Of a DNA stretch of 64,000 nucleotides, positions 36,323-48,573 are shown one piece after another (positions within the stretch are counted from its first letter, which is position 1; every line of letters begins with the position of its first letter). Source of the DNA: Euryodendron excelsum (lineage: Eukaryota; Streptophyta; Magnoliopsida; Ericales; Pentaphylacaceae); contig CM065397.1 in NCBI GenBank assembly GCA_033060915.1, forward strand, positions 12,511,001-12,575,000, in the 5' to 3' direction. Under the pieces are notes generated by a model. It was not told the DNA's origin. It did no database searches and saw nothing but the letters and a program-made list of their open reading frames with translations. A program made the position numbers and the translations under genes.

Positions 36323-39300
36323 TCAGGCTGATTTATCATACTGTGCCTGTGCATTCCTCCTTGCACATTCCAAGATAGTTTTGTCAGCAGTAATGAAGTA
36401 TGCGGCAATCGATGCTGTTCATCAACAACCAAAGTTAGTCGGCAAATTTTCCAAACTTGGGCACATAGATGAGTGAGCATTTGAACACCAAATAAAAACA
36501 AAAGAATTCCTTTTTATTTATTCATGGTAGTTTAAAGTTGAAGCCACGTGAAAAACAAAAGAATTCCTTTTCGTTGCAAGAGCAACAGATACCGATGGAT
36601 TTATGTTGGATCACTGAGTTAGTTGATACAGATGGATTGATGAATCTATAGATAGCAACAGATATAGAGGGATTGAAACCCAGCACAAATAACCAACCAC
36701 CTACCGAAATAACAAATTAGGATTAGAAAAACAAGAAAGGAAATGGCTAATTGTTTGACAATAGCCTCTGCTAAAGTTCCAGAATTCATATGATATTTTA
36801 GAAATCTAATGAGATGGTGCAACAAACTGAAATATATGTCAACTCTTATGATTCAAAAAAACAAAGTAATAGATCCACTTGAAGCCCCTAACATAGTTTC
36901 GTAACTGTTCACTTCCTAAAAAATGAGCACGCATTTACTTATCAAAAAATAAAATAAAATAAATGAGCATGCATTGATATCAGTTTGTAAATAACTGGTT
37001 CATTGAGGTCAGTTCAGCGCCATATCAGACTAATATGCCCTGAAAATATTAGAATTCTACAAAAATAGAAAACTAATACAAAGTTGTAGGTAATAATATT
37101 TAGATATAACAAACTAGATATAATTATGCATGCACTATGATTGAATTTGTCAGCATAAAATGTGCTTTCCTCTTAATTGGGCTTCAGCTAAAGATGCAAG
37201 TTGCCGCCAACAGCAAGAAAATGTTTATGTTTTCTGCAGCACCTGACGCATCCTTGTCAAATACAAATTCTATACTCACTAGAAAATTCTCTCTCCCTCT
37301 GCACTCACATGCACGCGCGCGCACATGCACATGCTAAGTAAGATTGGAACCTAAAAGTTTACAATCCCACTCCACCCATTTACCACCTGAACCAAGACCC
37401 GGGGCCAGGCATTTCTTCTGGTCCCTTAGAACGTTCAATTTGAATTACAAACAAAACATTTCACCTCTGTGTATCGAGTTACAAGGGTGGGAAGGAAGTC
37501 TAATCAGCCTAGAACTTTAACAATTTATTTGGAGTCAATAACAGACAAGCTTAAATCTCCTCACCCTTAATAACTCTTAACAAAAATTATGAAACAAGGT
37601 TCATTTTCCCTACTCTTCAATACTGTCAATCACATGACGAGAGGGTAAATAAAAAATTCTACTTTCAACTGTAGAATAACAATATTCATCAAAAAATGTA
37701 AAACTCTGATCGTACCAGCAGATATAATGAGTGCCTGAGCTGTATAGTTGAGGTTTGCCTTCGCCCAGGGAACCACACGAACAGCAACCAACTGCCCATA
37801 TGCAAGTTGGACAGAGAACATTAGAAGAGACACAATAAGCTGCCATTCCATGCAACAAAATGTAGAAGTATAGGTCACCCAGGCCGGCCACAAAAATACA
37901 TGCCATAGGGCTCCAGAAATCTGTTATGGGCACGTTTTCTACCTCCCATGCATTCGTTAATTTCTCTACCACAATGCCACCAAAAACATCAAATAACATG
38001 CAACTACTGTTCTTAGGTCCTTTCATATATACCAACATCATGTATCCAATATTCCACAACTCAAATAGCCATCTAGACTTTTGTAGGAGCTTGAGCTTCT
38101 AATTGCTAAATATATGCAACCAGGGACGGAACCAGGATTCCATCATCGGGGGGGCCAAAATATTAAAAAGTCTACTCTAACTAATATAAATTGAACGCAT
38201 GTCTCTTAATTTAACGATAACAAAAATACTAAAATTGAATAATAATCAATGCATAAATAATGAAGTTAGTATCTCTTTAGACTTCACAAAATATGAACAA
38301 AAGATAAGTCAAAAAATTGTTTCTTAATACATTTCATTTCAATCATCTATCAAAGTGGAACTCGACGTTCTTTCAGGTCTCAAAAGTCTTTTATAATTGT
38401 GTCAGTACTAAATTTTCTACAATTTCCTTCTCAATGTACACAAGCAAAGAGGCTATGAGAAAATCATCCTCCATTTTGTTGCGAAACTTAGTTTTGACAA
38501 TATTCATGGCAAACAATGATCGTTCCGTAGTTGCAGTGAAAACTGAAAGAGTAAGCATAAGTACCATCACTCTACAAACAAGTTGGTAAGTTGTTGATCT
38601 GTTGGTCTTTACCAACCATTGACCCAATTCAGAAATAGTTAACAACTTTTTATAGTCCGGATATCAAACTACATTATGCTCATAATGGTAAAGTTCCATT
38701 CTCAACTGCATTTTCTCATGATCTGTAAAGTCTTGAGGGTAGAACTTGTCAACTAGTTGACAAATGTCATCCATTCTAAAAGAATTTGACACATCTTGAG
38801 GACTTAGAGCTCAACTAAGAATAAGTAACTCCATTGCATGCTCATTAAACCGACCATTTAATTATTGTAGTTGAGAATCTATTGCAACATAAAAGATATC
38901 CACTCGATAATGATGCTCAATTGTGAAGTCATCTTGTAGATGACGAGTTTGACCTCTTCTAGTAATATATCGAGCACTCATATCAGGGACATCTATATTG
39001 CGTGCCTCACAAAATGATTTCACATTTGTATGTAAGTCATCCCATTTGTCATCTTTGAAGCTTTGAATAAGTGCTTTAGTGGATGAAACGAGTTGCATGG
39101 CATTTAAAATAAGTGAAGATGTAGATAAAATATACAATATTCATATGGTGGTGTATGGAATAAGTGAAGATATAGATAAAATATACACTATTAGTACCAC
39201 TCGGTGGATAGGTTTTGAACACACAAAATAAAAAAAACTAAAAGAAATAAGTGGGTGGGATTCTTGCAAGAGTCTAGACAAATCTGGCGGGCCACCATCT

Positions 39301-39523
39301 TCGTACGGTGGTGTATGGAATAAGTAAATATATAGACAAAATATACAATATTTGTACCATTCAGTGGATTGGTTTTGAACACACAAAATAAAAAAGCTAA
39401 AAGAAGAATAAGTGGTGGGATTCCTGGCAAGAGTCAAGACAAATCGGGGGGGCCACCATACCATTTTTGTTGTATTTTTATACATAAGATATATAATATA
39501 TTAAGGGTTTCTATCCAAAGTAG

Positions 39524-39557
<34 letters not shown>

Positions 39558-41880
39558 CGGGGGGGGCATGGCCTCCCACGGTCTAAACGTGCATCTGTCT
39601 CTACATGCAACTGAATCTTGAGATAAATAACATTACGGAAACCATGGTCTCCCTTAAGCCTAAATTGGCAAGTTTAATTCCACAATTCTATACAGCAGCA
39701 GCAAAACCAGGACTGACCATCTGTTGATCCAGCAGCATTGAGTTTATATTGACATGCTAGCAAAAATTCTTCACAATTGGATATCATCTCTGAATTGTTT
39801 TCTTTTTTACTTTCAAAATTCATATGTTTATTCTTTGAATATATGGGGTGGCTTGGGAATATACTTCGTGTGTACAAGGTTGCACCCCCTTTTTGTGGCA
39901 CTTCTTTAATTCGATTTTTGGTCCTTATCAAAAACGAAAAATCATAAGTTTGTTTTGAATATGATTTTGAAATCACAAATCAACATAGACATATTTTAGA
40001 CTAGTTTTGTGGGTCAACAAATAAGCCACTGATAGGAGGTTGAGAAAATACAACATGATGAGGTAAGTGATGATCAGGTTGACTTGGCTGAAGGCTTCAT
40101 TTAATGAGGGGGAAAATAACATTGTAAGTTGTTCACTCAGACAACTGTTGGAGATGAGGTTGATAACTTCCGTGCTTTAAGAGTATTAGTACAAGTAATT
40201 AATATGGAACAAACGTGCCCTAGTATGCTAAAAAAATGAAAAAATTGATAATTTTGATTGCCCTTTTGAAATACTGTGAATCTGACTGGCATAAATTCAT
40301 CCACATATAGAAAATGTTCTTTCATGAAGAAATAATAGCAAAGAGAAACCGAGCCATCATCAACTGAATGCTCCAATCCTTGTGGTTTCCATATTAAAAA
40401 ATGGTAACACTTCAAAGCTATCTGCCAGGGATTACAAGGTTATAGAAAAATTTAGGGCAATTATAAACTAACTGTTGGACAACTTCGAAGCCGAAGTATG
40501 TGCAAAATAGAGGTTTCCCCATGTTTCAGTTGATCATTAACGGCACTCCTATCCACAGGGCATGTTAGAAGAAAATAAATTGATAATAAGAATTATCCCC
40601 AGATACCAGTTAATAAAGAAATAATCCCGACCGCGTGCTCCAAAAAAGCAATTTCCCTCATCACCCTTTTTTGCAAGAAGGACGGAAGTCCTAGTTATCA
40701 AATTTGAATAGATAGGCTGCTTAAAGTAAACACCAGGAGGGCTTGGCTGGCCAGGCAGTAGAGTACGAACCATGTCACATGTACTAGAAGGAAGCCAATG
40801 CATACGGTGATTCGCTGGCTAATAAAAGCTACTAGCTTAGATATTAGATTATGCACTCAGTCCCAAGGACTGGGGAATAATAATAATCCCAAGGACTGGG
40901 ACCTTTTGTTGTATGCAGACTATGTGAGAGGAACTTGCCCCGGGCTTATATAGTTCTCAGGCTTTGTGCCTCCTCTCTATTGTTCAAAAAAAAAAGAAAA
41001 AAACAGAAACCCGTTTCTTGGTAACCTTTATTTTTTAAATGGTAGCTCATTTGTATTTATCAAGCATGCTAAAAGGAGGAACTGCTGAAGATTCCAGTTT
41101 CCAGCTCTTGATAGGGTTCTCAAAGAGTCCCTGTATTTGTTTTTCAACATATACACTAGTACACAAATTGTAAATACTGATTTCAATAAAAGTACATACT
41201 GATATATTAGACATAAGCAACACTAGCCTACATACCCTTGGTCTGCAAGCTAGTTCCTCTCACAGTCCCCTTCCATGAGTATGACCCTGACCAAATGGTT
41301 GTTTCTATCTCCAATGCTACCTACCCATTTGTGGCTCTAATGTGGATCAATCTTGTTATTGAAAAGCTACGATCTCTAAATACCTAATACCCACATTGAC
41401 AGTGTACCAATAAACTATAAAATGTCGCAAATATATATATATACATAGAAGTTGTTTATACAATGAATGAAGAAAGTAGTAATAAAGATCACATACCGTA
41501 GGCACGGCACTGGCAACGCATGCAATTGAAGCTGCCTTCAGTCCAGCACGAACGCCCTCTGCGAATTACAGAATCACAATGTAATACCAAATCATGATCT
41601 TCAACATATGATAGCATGCTTCCGAAATGACGGAAGAAAGAATAAAAAAATAAAAAAACCAATCAGCCCACTATATAATCAAAGGAATCCCATGAATATA
41701 GAGAATCTTTTTTACATTTTCTTGAATTCCTCATCAAACAAACATGCGAAAACAAATCAGAATCGAACCTTGAGTGCAACTTCGTGCATTCAAAATCTTC
41801 TGATCCTCAGCGGGTGAGGCAATCAACGGCGAATTCCTTCGGTTTGCCCACGCGTCCCTCATCGTCGATGGAATTCCCAT
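36323..41880 (-). CDS. Early nodulin-93 (ENOD93)-like protein
   Basis: Small membrane protein of the ENOD93 family; biochemical role not settled. Four exons in transcript order: 41880-41769, 41558-41497, 37791-37716, 36414-36323. All are GT-AG, phase closes to 113 aa. Recognisable stretches: MGIPSTMRDAW..., ASPAEDQKIL, EGVRAGLKAASIACVASAVP (first hydrophobic segment), VRVVPWAKANLNYTAQALII (family signature PWAKANLN.TAQALI), and AAYFITADKTILECARRNAQ. Two hydrophobic segments flank the PWAKANLN core. An in-frame ATG 19 codons earlier (41937) would give 132 aa; 41880 is preferred because MGIPS resembles family starts. The third intron is 3.7 kb and holds a hAT remnant. The next gene upstream is an LRR receptor kinase on the same strand. 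Confidence 0.92.
36415..37715. other. ENOD93-like gene, third intron before exon 4
   Basis: 1.3-kb intron between exon 3 and exon 4, AT-rich, with a GCGC/CACA-type short repeat near 37310-37335. No genes recognised. Confidence 0.5.
38391..39137 (-). pseudogene. hAT transposase C-terminal pseudogene
   Basis: Minus-strand frames read LVSSTKALIQSFKDDKWDDL, SFCEARNIDVPDMSARYI and DDFTIEHHYRVDIFYVAIDS, then, after in-frame stops, YQLVCRVMVLMLTLSVFTAT followed by ERSLFAMNIVKTKFRNKMED (hAT dimerisation region). Stops occur near 38810 and 38665. Only the C-terminal part of the roughly 700-800-aa family protein is present, so it is inactive. Confidence 0.85.
39148..39466. repeat. 160-bp tandem duplication inside the hAT remnant
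   Basis: Two copies (39148-39307 and 39308-39466) begin gtggtgtatggaataagt and end with a gggccaccat-type motif. A further partial copy precedes them (about 39108-39147). Divergence of several percent suggests an older event than the PFK intron 7 duplication. Confidence 0.8.
39523..39566 (+). repeat. Poly-G tract (31 G uninterrupted)
   Basis: G3 A G31 C G8 near the right end of the hAT remnant. It probably expanded from the short G-run typical of the subterminal region of this element type (compare the ggggggg at 38149-38156). Its length is likely unreliable. Confidence 0.85.
39612..41496. other. ENOD93-like gene, intron 2 remainder
   Basis: AT-rich intron sequence between the hAT remnant and exon 2. 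A 14-bp direct repeat (tcccaaggactggg) occurs twice near 40861-40901. No gene recognised. Confidence 0.5.
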
Positions 41881-44619
41881 TTCGGTCTCTGGTTTTTGAA
41901 GCTCTGTTCCAATGAAAGCCCCAGCAAAGAACCCCAAAAAATAATAAACAAGCGTTAAAATTTGAGAAAATTAGAAAGAGCAGAGGGAACTGAGAAAATT
42001 ATAGTGTTTCGAATTTCTTATTTAAATAAGTACCAAAAACCCAGCTGACAGAGAGAGAGAGAGAGAGAGAGAGAGTCGTGTGTTAATGGCCTTTTTCTTC
42101 TTCTCGTTCGTTGATCCGATAATTGAGAATTGAAGAACCAAATAGAGACCGCAGCACAGTGTGCGCACACCGAACCAGGATGGACTCTGGTTTTATTTTA
42201 CGCTGCCCATTGCATCCCACGTGCCACGCACGTGAGGAGGCTATCTTTATTTATTTATTATTATTTTACTTAATCCATGATAAGTTAATTTAATTTCCCG
42301 AGTTTATGACGAAATCAAAGTTATTTTTAAATTTAATTATCAAATTTCGGTGGTTTTGTACATATTAATCAAACTCAAATTATTCGTGAAGTTGTGCGTT
42401 AAAAATATAACTTTAAACTTAAATTTATGATTTAAAGTTTGTCCCATTTTTTTATTAAAAATACAACTTCAGGCATGAATCTATGATTTAAAGCTTATTC
42501 CAAATTTTCATTGAAATTATGTTTTTCAACTTGAATATGAACACCAAATTTTTGTTACTCATAGGTTTAGGAATTTTGTCGGTTGCTTACAGGTTGTGAA
42601 TTTTGCCGATCAGTAAATATGATGCCACTTATTTTAATTTGATATACATAATAATCTCAACTATTTGGAATTTGGAAAGGAAAAAGGGAAAGAAAAGGAA
42701 ATGAAAGGTAAGAGAAAATATAGAAAAAATATGTTTTTCTGTTTGGTTTTGTCAAAAAAATAAAAAATAAAATAAAAGCATAAAAGAGAGAGAGCGAGTT
42801 AAAATTTTATCTTTTTTTTTTCTTTTCTTTTTTTTTGCTTTTAAGTAGAATCAAATAAAAGGAGGAAAAAGGGAGAAATTTTTTTCCTTAAACAGGCTCT
42901 TAGCCAAAATGAATACGAAGCTTTTTTTTTTGTGTTTTTTTTTCCCCTTTTGTTTGTCTTAGTTTAAATATCACTATTTGATTGCAATTTTGTTGTTCGA
43001 TGCTAGTTCTCTAACGATCAACCATAAATCTGAGATTCTGGAGGGATTGATGTGCGCTTTGGACTTTATCTCTGTCAAATCAGGTTTGAGCATTTTGTTA
43101 ATGTTAAATTCGAAATGTCAATTTTTGCTTTTTCTAGGTTTTTTCTGGTAATGAGATGGTGGGTGAGGGTTCAAATGCATCTATGCCTCTGGCAGTATGG
43201 TGTGGCAAAGCCCATGTCGCTTGCTGGGCCCACCGAGGTGGATTTTCAACGAAATACAGAGTTGGAAAAGGTAGGTATTTGTTGAATGTGTTGGAAAATA
43301 AACTATTTTCTGCAAAGCTGCAAATTTCTGATTGTGTTGATGCAATGTTTGGAAGTTTGTGGTTACTTCGGGCCTTTAAGAGAGCAAAGAAGAGGCTGCG
43401 AGAAGAGAAGCAGTCCTTCATTGAATTGATGAGGTAATTAATTTGTTTGCTTGTTTGAAGTTTGAATAGTCTTTTGGATTAAAGGGTATGCTGATACACT
43501 CTATGTTTGCTTGTTTGTAGTTTACATGTTTGCTGTATTGCTGTGGATATATCATGTTCAATCTTTTTTTAGCGGTTTCCCCAGAGATCTTTATCATTAA
43601 TGCAACCTTCATTTTGCTCATTCATGGAGTTGTATTTAGTACCCAGAAATGAAAGTCCAATCACTAACGTAGGATAGTTGAATGTGTTTTATTTTTTATT
43701 TTTTCTCCATTACCTAATCCTCCCCGAAGAAAAGAACTCAAGAAAATTTGGGTTAATAACTTTGCTCTGAAAGCCATGGGTCCAAATGGCTCGGTTGGTC
43801 CCTGAGTCATAAAAATAATAATAAAAAATCTTTGCCAAGAAACATAGTGGAGATGTGCATGGGCATCATGCATGCAAGTAGAGATTTATATTCGCATTTG
43901 GAAAATGGGTGTTTCAATGGGAGCATAGTATTTGAAAACAACTTGGTGGAAACATTCGAGGTTGTGAATCTAGGCCTCTGATTCTTTCTTCGCTCCCTAT
44001 CTTCTTATCTTTTTTCTGTTTCGTGTTCTACTCTATTTTGTAGACTTAATTCCCAGAAAAGGGATACCTGGAATTTAGTATGCATGTCTTGCCTTGTTAG
44101 GCCCTGTGACTTCCATTAAACCTTTGTGGTATTTTCACTGGTGCTTTTGCAATACAATTTTTATTATGGCCTCTCTCTCTCTCTCTCTCTCTCATGCATG
44201 CATACACCAACTTTTGCAGTGTTTGCGAGAAGAGAATTTGATGCAATTGGGATGGCACATGTTAAGCATACATTATTTGATGGTACAAAATATTTAAAAT
44301 TGTGAAAAAATTGGGGTTCCAACTCTTTGTTAGCATGTTAGCATTTGACAATTGTAAATGCAGTTGAGACATCATAGTTTGTTTATTTCTTATCAGAAAT
44401 TGCAAAATTTACATGCTACTCTGCCTTGTAAAGGGAAATTTTGTCCTCACATATTGATGTTGCAAACATACTATACAGTACACACTAATCTTCAACACAT
44501 CCAGAAGGATTTGAGCATGGCTGACCCAAGTTTCTTCCAAATGGTGTCAAGCTTTCAGAATTCTGTGCCCTCAGAAGCACATAATCTTCAAGACCAAGTA
44601 AAACATCACACTCTGCAAA
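41881..44619. other. Intergenic, ENOD93-like promoter / RLK 3' region
   Basis: A GA microsatellite (42051-42075) lies in the probable ENOD93-like leader. A low-complexity MITE-like segment (about 42650-42902) ends in AAACAGGCTCTTAG. A CT microsatellite lies at 44166-44194. The only non-trivial frame is 43156-43437. Confidence 0.55.
43156..43437 (+). CDS. Uncharacterised open frame, 93 aa, doubtful
   Basis: A 93-codon frame with a basic C-terminal stretch (LLRAFKRAKKRLREEKQ). I do not recognise a family. The stop TAA overlaps a possible splice donor (ATGAG/gtaatt), and a second frame (43052-43285) overlaps it, ending at a possible donor (GGAAAAG/gtaggt). This may be a small gene, an exon of something degraded, or chance. 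Low confidence. Confidence 0.15.
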   Translation: MVGEGSNASMPLAVWCGKAHVACWAHRGGFSTKYRVGKGRYLLNVLENKLFSAKLQISDCVDAMFGSLWLLRAFKRAKKRLREEKQSFIELMR

Positions 44620-47600
44620 TTAAACTATATCATCTTCATCTGAAACCTTTTCGCTACGCTTGTAGCTGGAAATATACTTGGCATTGCCAAGGAGGGGAGC
44701 AACATCAAACTCTTTTCCTGGCTTCTTTCCTTCACAACCCTCCAGAGGACCACACCGGCGGAGAATCTGCACAACCTCTTTCATGGAAGGCCGAGAAGAA
44801 GGCAGTGTGCTTGTGCATATGAGCCCAAGTTTGAAGACTGTGGTCATTTCTTCCAGGTAACATGGCTCCTTGACCTCCTCATCCAAGGCATTAACAAAGG
44901 AATTTCCTTCTCCGTAATGCCGCCACGCCCACCCCGCAAGGCCGGTGTGCTCGTCTCCGTCGTTGGGCTCTCTTCCGGTCGCCAGTTCCAGGAGTACTAC
45001 TCCGAAACTGTAAACATCGATCTTCTCATTCACTTTCGTCGTGTAAGCGTACTCTGTAATCAGATCAACATTTTGAGTTATATAATACCCATTTTCAGTT
45101 TAAGTAGGGTGCGCATTGGTCGTGCCAAACTCAATTCAAATTGATTTTGATCGATTTCATATTTTTGAACTCATGGTCAAACTGATCATACTCTGAAACC
45201 AAATTGAACCGAATCAACACAAGTTGATTTCATGGTACGGCTCGGATTTGGATTCCTCTAGGTCAGGTCCTCCATTTTATATGTAATTTAATTTATTCAC
45301 ATAAAAAAAAATAGAATCAATTTTGTACCTAGTTTCCCAAAAAATAAAAAAAAAAGCTTTGTACAAAGCAAATTGACACTATTTAAGTACAACAAATAAT
45401 AATTAAAAACATATATACATTACTTGTATTTAATTTTATAATATACCTATATTAGGTCTTGTGTTGTTCAAGTTGAGCTACATTTCTGTTCTATTCAAGT
45501 CGAGCTACATTTCTGTTCTATTCAAGTCCTAAAGAGTGCTATCTAAATAATCGAATTGAATTTATCGATTTAAATATTTTAAAATTCAGAACATAACAGA
45601 ACACAAACTCGAACCAACTTAGTGCTTGGGTTCTTTTTTGCATCAGTAAAAGATTGTTTTGAACTTGGGAAGGAAACAAAAGAAAAAGAAAGAATTTACA
45701 AATTTTCTCCCACATTGTTTGATTCTACCTGAGAGATAAATGAGAGATCAAAAAAGGAGAAGAGATGCATACTCTTTCCCTCTTCCATTTTTACTTCACA
45801 AAACCAAAAAGCGAAAGAAATATATATATATATATATATAAATATATTTTTTCCTTCTCTCCTCTTCCCTCCACCTTGTTCCAAACAGACTCTTAAGTAA
45901 TGAAGTGTAAGACAGAAAGGAAGAAATTAAATGAGTTCTCTTACCTGGAGCAAGGTAACCGATCGAACCGGCAACAGCAGACATGGTGTTGAGCTCTCCT
46001 CGCTTGGTTAAGATCTTGGCCAGCCCAAAATCAGCAATCCTTGCCTTGAACTCGGAGTCTAGCAGGATATTGCTGGACTTCACGTCTCGGTGAATGACTG
46101 GTGGAGAGCAGTCATGGTGCATATAACACAAGCCTTGAGCAGCTCCAATGGCGATTTGCAGCCTGGTAGGCCAATCCAACCGGAAATGGTGGACTGAGCT
46201 AGTCAAGGAAGAGGCCCTCCTCTTCTTCCCATGTAGCCACCTATCAAGACTCTGCTTCTCCATGAACTCGTAGACAAGCAGCTTTGAATCTTCACTCGAA
46301 ACACAACACAGCAACTTCACTATGTTGGAATGCCGGATTGTGCCCAGAATCTCCACCTCAGCCAGAAATTCTTTCTCCAGCTTGTTGTCGATTTTTCTGC
46401 TGTTCCAAATCCTCTTGACGGCAACATAGTCACCGGAATTGTTGACGGGGATTTGATATATCTGCCCTGACCCTCCACTTCCGATCAGATTGTTTTCCGT
46501 CAGGCTCGACAAAATGTTAGCCTTTGTGAACTCCAACCTCTGGAATGAGGTCAGCTTCCACCCTGCTAGATATTGTTTGAGCTTCTTCCTCCGGTAGTCT
46601 CTGACGATGAAGATGGCCAATAGAACAGTAACCAGGAAGAGTACTACTGCGAAAACTAGAATCACTGCAAGAATTGTTGGTGACAAGGTTTTGGAGTTTC
46701 GGGTTCTGGAGAAACAACTTCGGAGGTTTGAAATTGGGTTGCTAGCACAGAGATTATTGTTCAAGAAACTGTTTTCGTAAGCCAAGTTATCGAACTCATC
46801 TGGGATTTTCCCAGTGAGTTGATTGGAGGACATGTTCAAAGTGGTTAGCCTCAAACGGCCTAATTCAGGTGGGATTTGACCGGAAAATTGGTTTCCGGAC
46901 AAGTCTAGATTGAGAAGGTCAGGCAAAGAACCGATCACTGCCGGAATTTGGCCGGAGAGCTTGTTCCTAGCAAGATTCAGAGTATTTAGAGACTTCCAAG
47001 ACATTATTGTTGACGGCAATTTTCCAGTAATTGAATTACCATCAAGCATGAGAGTAATGAGCTGAGGAAGATTAGTCAACTCTAATGGAATTTCACCGGC
47101 AAACTGATTGTTGCTAGCCTTGAACACAACCAGACTTACCCAAGAAGAGATCCACACAGGAATCTGACCGGAGAACTTGTTGTTACTGATCTCCACCCGC
47201 GACAAATTCCAGGCTAATCTGCCCGGAAGCTCACCGGAAAACGAGTTGCCACTCAGCATCAGGCTTGACAAGTTGAATAATGTCCACACGCCTGATGGAA
47301 CCTCACCGGAGAAGTTGTTGCTATAGAGCTGAACTGTGCGCAAACTGTTACAGCTTCCAAGTGATTTAGGCACTTCGCCGGACAAATAGTTGGAGAAAGC
47401 AACCACGCCGAATAAAGTCCGACCGTTGCATAAATTTTCCGGCAACTTTCCGGTGAATTGATTGTCTGAAACTTCAAAAGCTTCAAGCTTTGAATGAAGG
47501 CCTAATTCTGGTGGCAAAGTTCCATTCAACCTGTTGTTGAATACCCGAAAATTCTTCAGTGTTGGAATTAGGCCGATGCTTGGTGGTACTTCGCCGGATA

Positions 47601-48573
47601 ATTGGTTCGTAAACAAATTCAAGAGCTCCAACTGCTGCAACTTCCCGAAATCCTCCGGTATTGAGCCCGTCAATTTGTTCATTGACAAGTCTAATTTGAT
47701 CAAGTTCAATGACTCGACAGGAGTCGGAATTTCACCGGACAGTTGATTCTTATGCAAGTAGACAACACTCAAATTCTTCAATTGGAATTGCCCTTGAGGA
47801 ATTGAACCGTGTAAATTGTTCGTAGAGAGATCCAAGTGTTCAAGACTCGATAAATTCGCGAAGCTTTCTGGAATTTGGCCGATCAAGTTGGTGTCAGTCA
47901 TCCACAAGAACTTCAACTTCTTCAACTTCCCGAACTCCGGCGGCATCACCGCCGGCAAAAGCATCGAGTTAAAAGCCATACCTAGATACTCTAGATTCGA
48001 TAAGTTTCCGATTTCCGCCGGATATGTGCCGTTGAACTGGTTTTGGTAGAAAAACAGGGTCCTTAGCTCTGGTAACCGGCCGATAGCCGGCGGGATGTCT
48101 CCGGAGAAGTTATTGGCACCGACGTCGATGTACTGGAGTGACGACATCCGGTCGATGTCGGCCGGAATTGGTCCGACGAAGTAGTTTTGAGAGAGATCCA
48201 GATATTGAAGCTTGGAGCAATTGTACAAAACCGTAGGGAAGCTTCCAGGGATGTAATTGTAGGAAAGGTCGAGCTTGGTAAGGTTCTTAAGGTCGCATAT
48301 CGACGGCGGCACCTTCTCGGTTATGTTTTTGTCCCGGAGAAGAATTCCGGTGACAGTGCCGCTGGTGCACTGGATCTCAGGCCAATCGCATGGCAACGAG
48401 GATGAGTTCCACGACCCGATCAACGGCGGATTCCCCCACTGCAGTTTAAGGTTCAGTAGGGTTGTCCGGTCGCTCGCCGGGGATTGTGAAATTACCTCAA
48501 AGGGCATGAGGATGAGGAAGAAGTAAAGGAAAGGGAGTGAGAATTTTGGGAATTTCGACGGTAGATTGGACAT
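44620..48573 (-). CDS. LRR receptor-like kinase (subfamily XI-like, At5g25930/HSL-like)
   Basis: Plasma-membrane receptor kinase. Two exons: 48573-45945 and 45053-44620. The single intron (46 bp shy of 900) is GT-AG and interrupts the kinase domain within the APE-motif codon (AP/E). The product is 1020 aa. Order: signal peptide (about 1-29), LRRNT with Cys pair (LPCDWPEIQC), about 21 LRRs of plant type (LxGxIP, to about residue 600), juxtamembrane Cys pair, TM (about 631-658), kinase (about 690-985) with glycine loop GSGGSGQIY (about 699), VAVKRIW Lys (about 717), HRDVKSSN (about 826; no Arg-to-Cys change, RD kinase) and DFGLAK (about 846). Catalytic residues are intact, so it should be active. 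Ligand unknown; subfamily XI members often bind small peptides (family knowledge). The assignment to one Arabidopsis gene is from memory. Confidence 0.95.
45054..45944. other. RLK intron with MITE-like insert
   Basis: 891-bp intron. Its 5' part (about 45650-45896) is a low-complexity MITE-like segment ending TCCAAACAGACTCTTAAG, with a TA microsatellite at 45821-45842. The rest is AT-rich. Confidence 0.6.

Larger units (their letters stand above)
38121..39603 (-). mobile_element. Degenerate hAT element in the ENOD93-like gene
   Basis: 1483-bp element whose left end CAGGGACGGAACCAGG and right end (reverse complement TAGAGACAGATGC) match at 7 of the first 10 positions. Flanks TATGCAAC (38113-38120) and CATGCAAC (39604-39611) agree at 7 of 8, as expected for hAT. 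Inside, on the minus strand, is the C-terminal half of a TTF-finger/ZMYM1-like hAT transposase (see 38391-39137). Outside that lie a 160-bp tandem duplication and a long G run, so the 5' half of the transposase has been replaced by repeats. Confidence 0.8.

Noticed and set aside
37610..38059. 149-codon minus-strand open frame overlapping ENOD93-like exon 3
   Set aside because: It reads the true exon in a different frame and otherwise covers intron sequence. No family recognised; the spliced ENOD93 frame explains the region.
44358..44822. 154-codon plus-strand open frame
   Set aside because: It lies antisense to RLK exon 2 and its 3' flank; a shadow frame with no domain.
45796..45944. Extension of the RLK first exon to the in-frame stop (925-aa product)
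   Set aside because: The kinase would end just after the activation segment. The donor CCAG/gtaag and the in-phase second exon restore the full kinase C-lobe.
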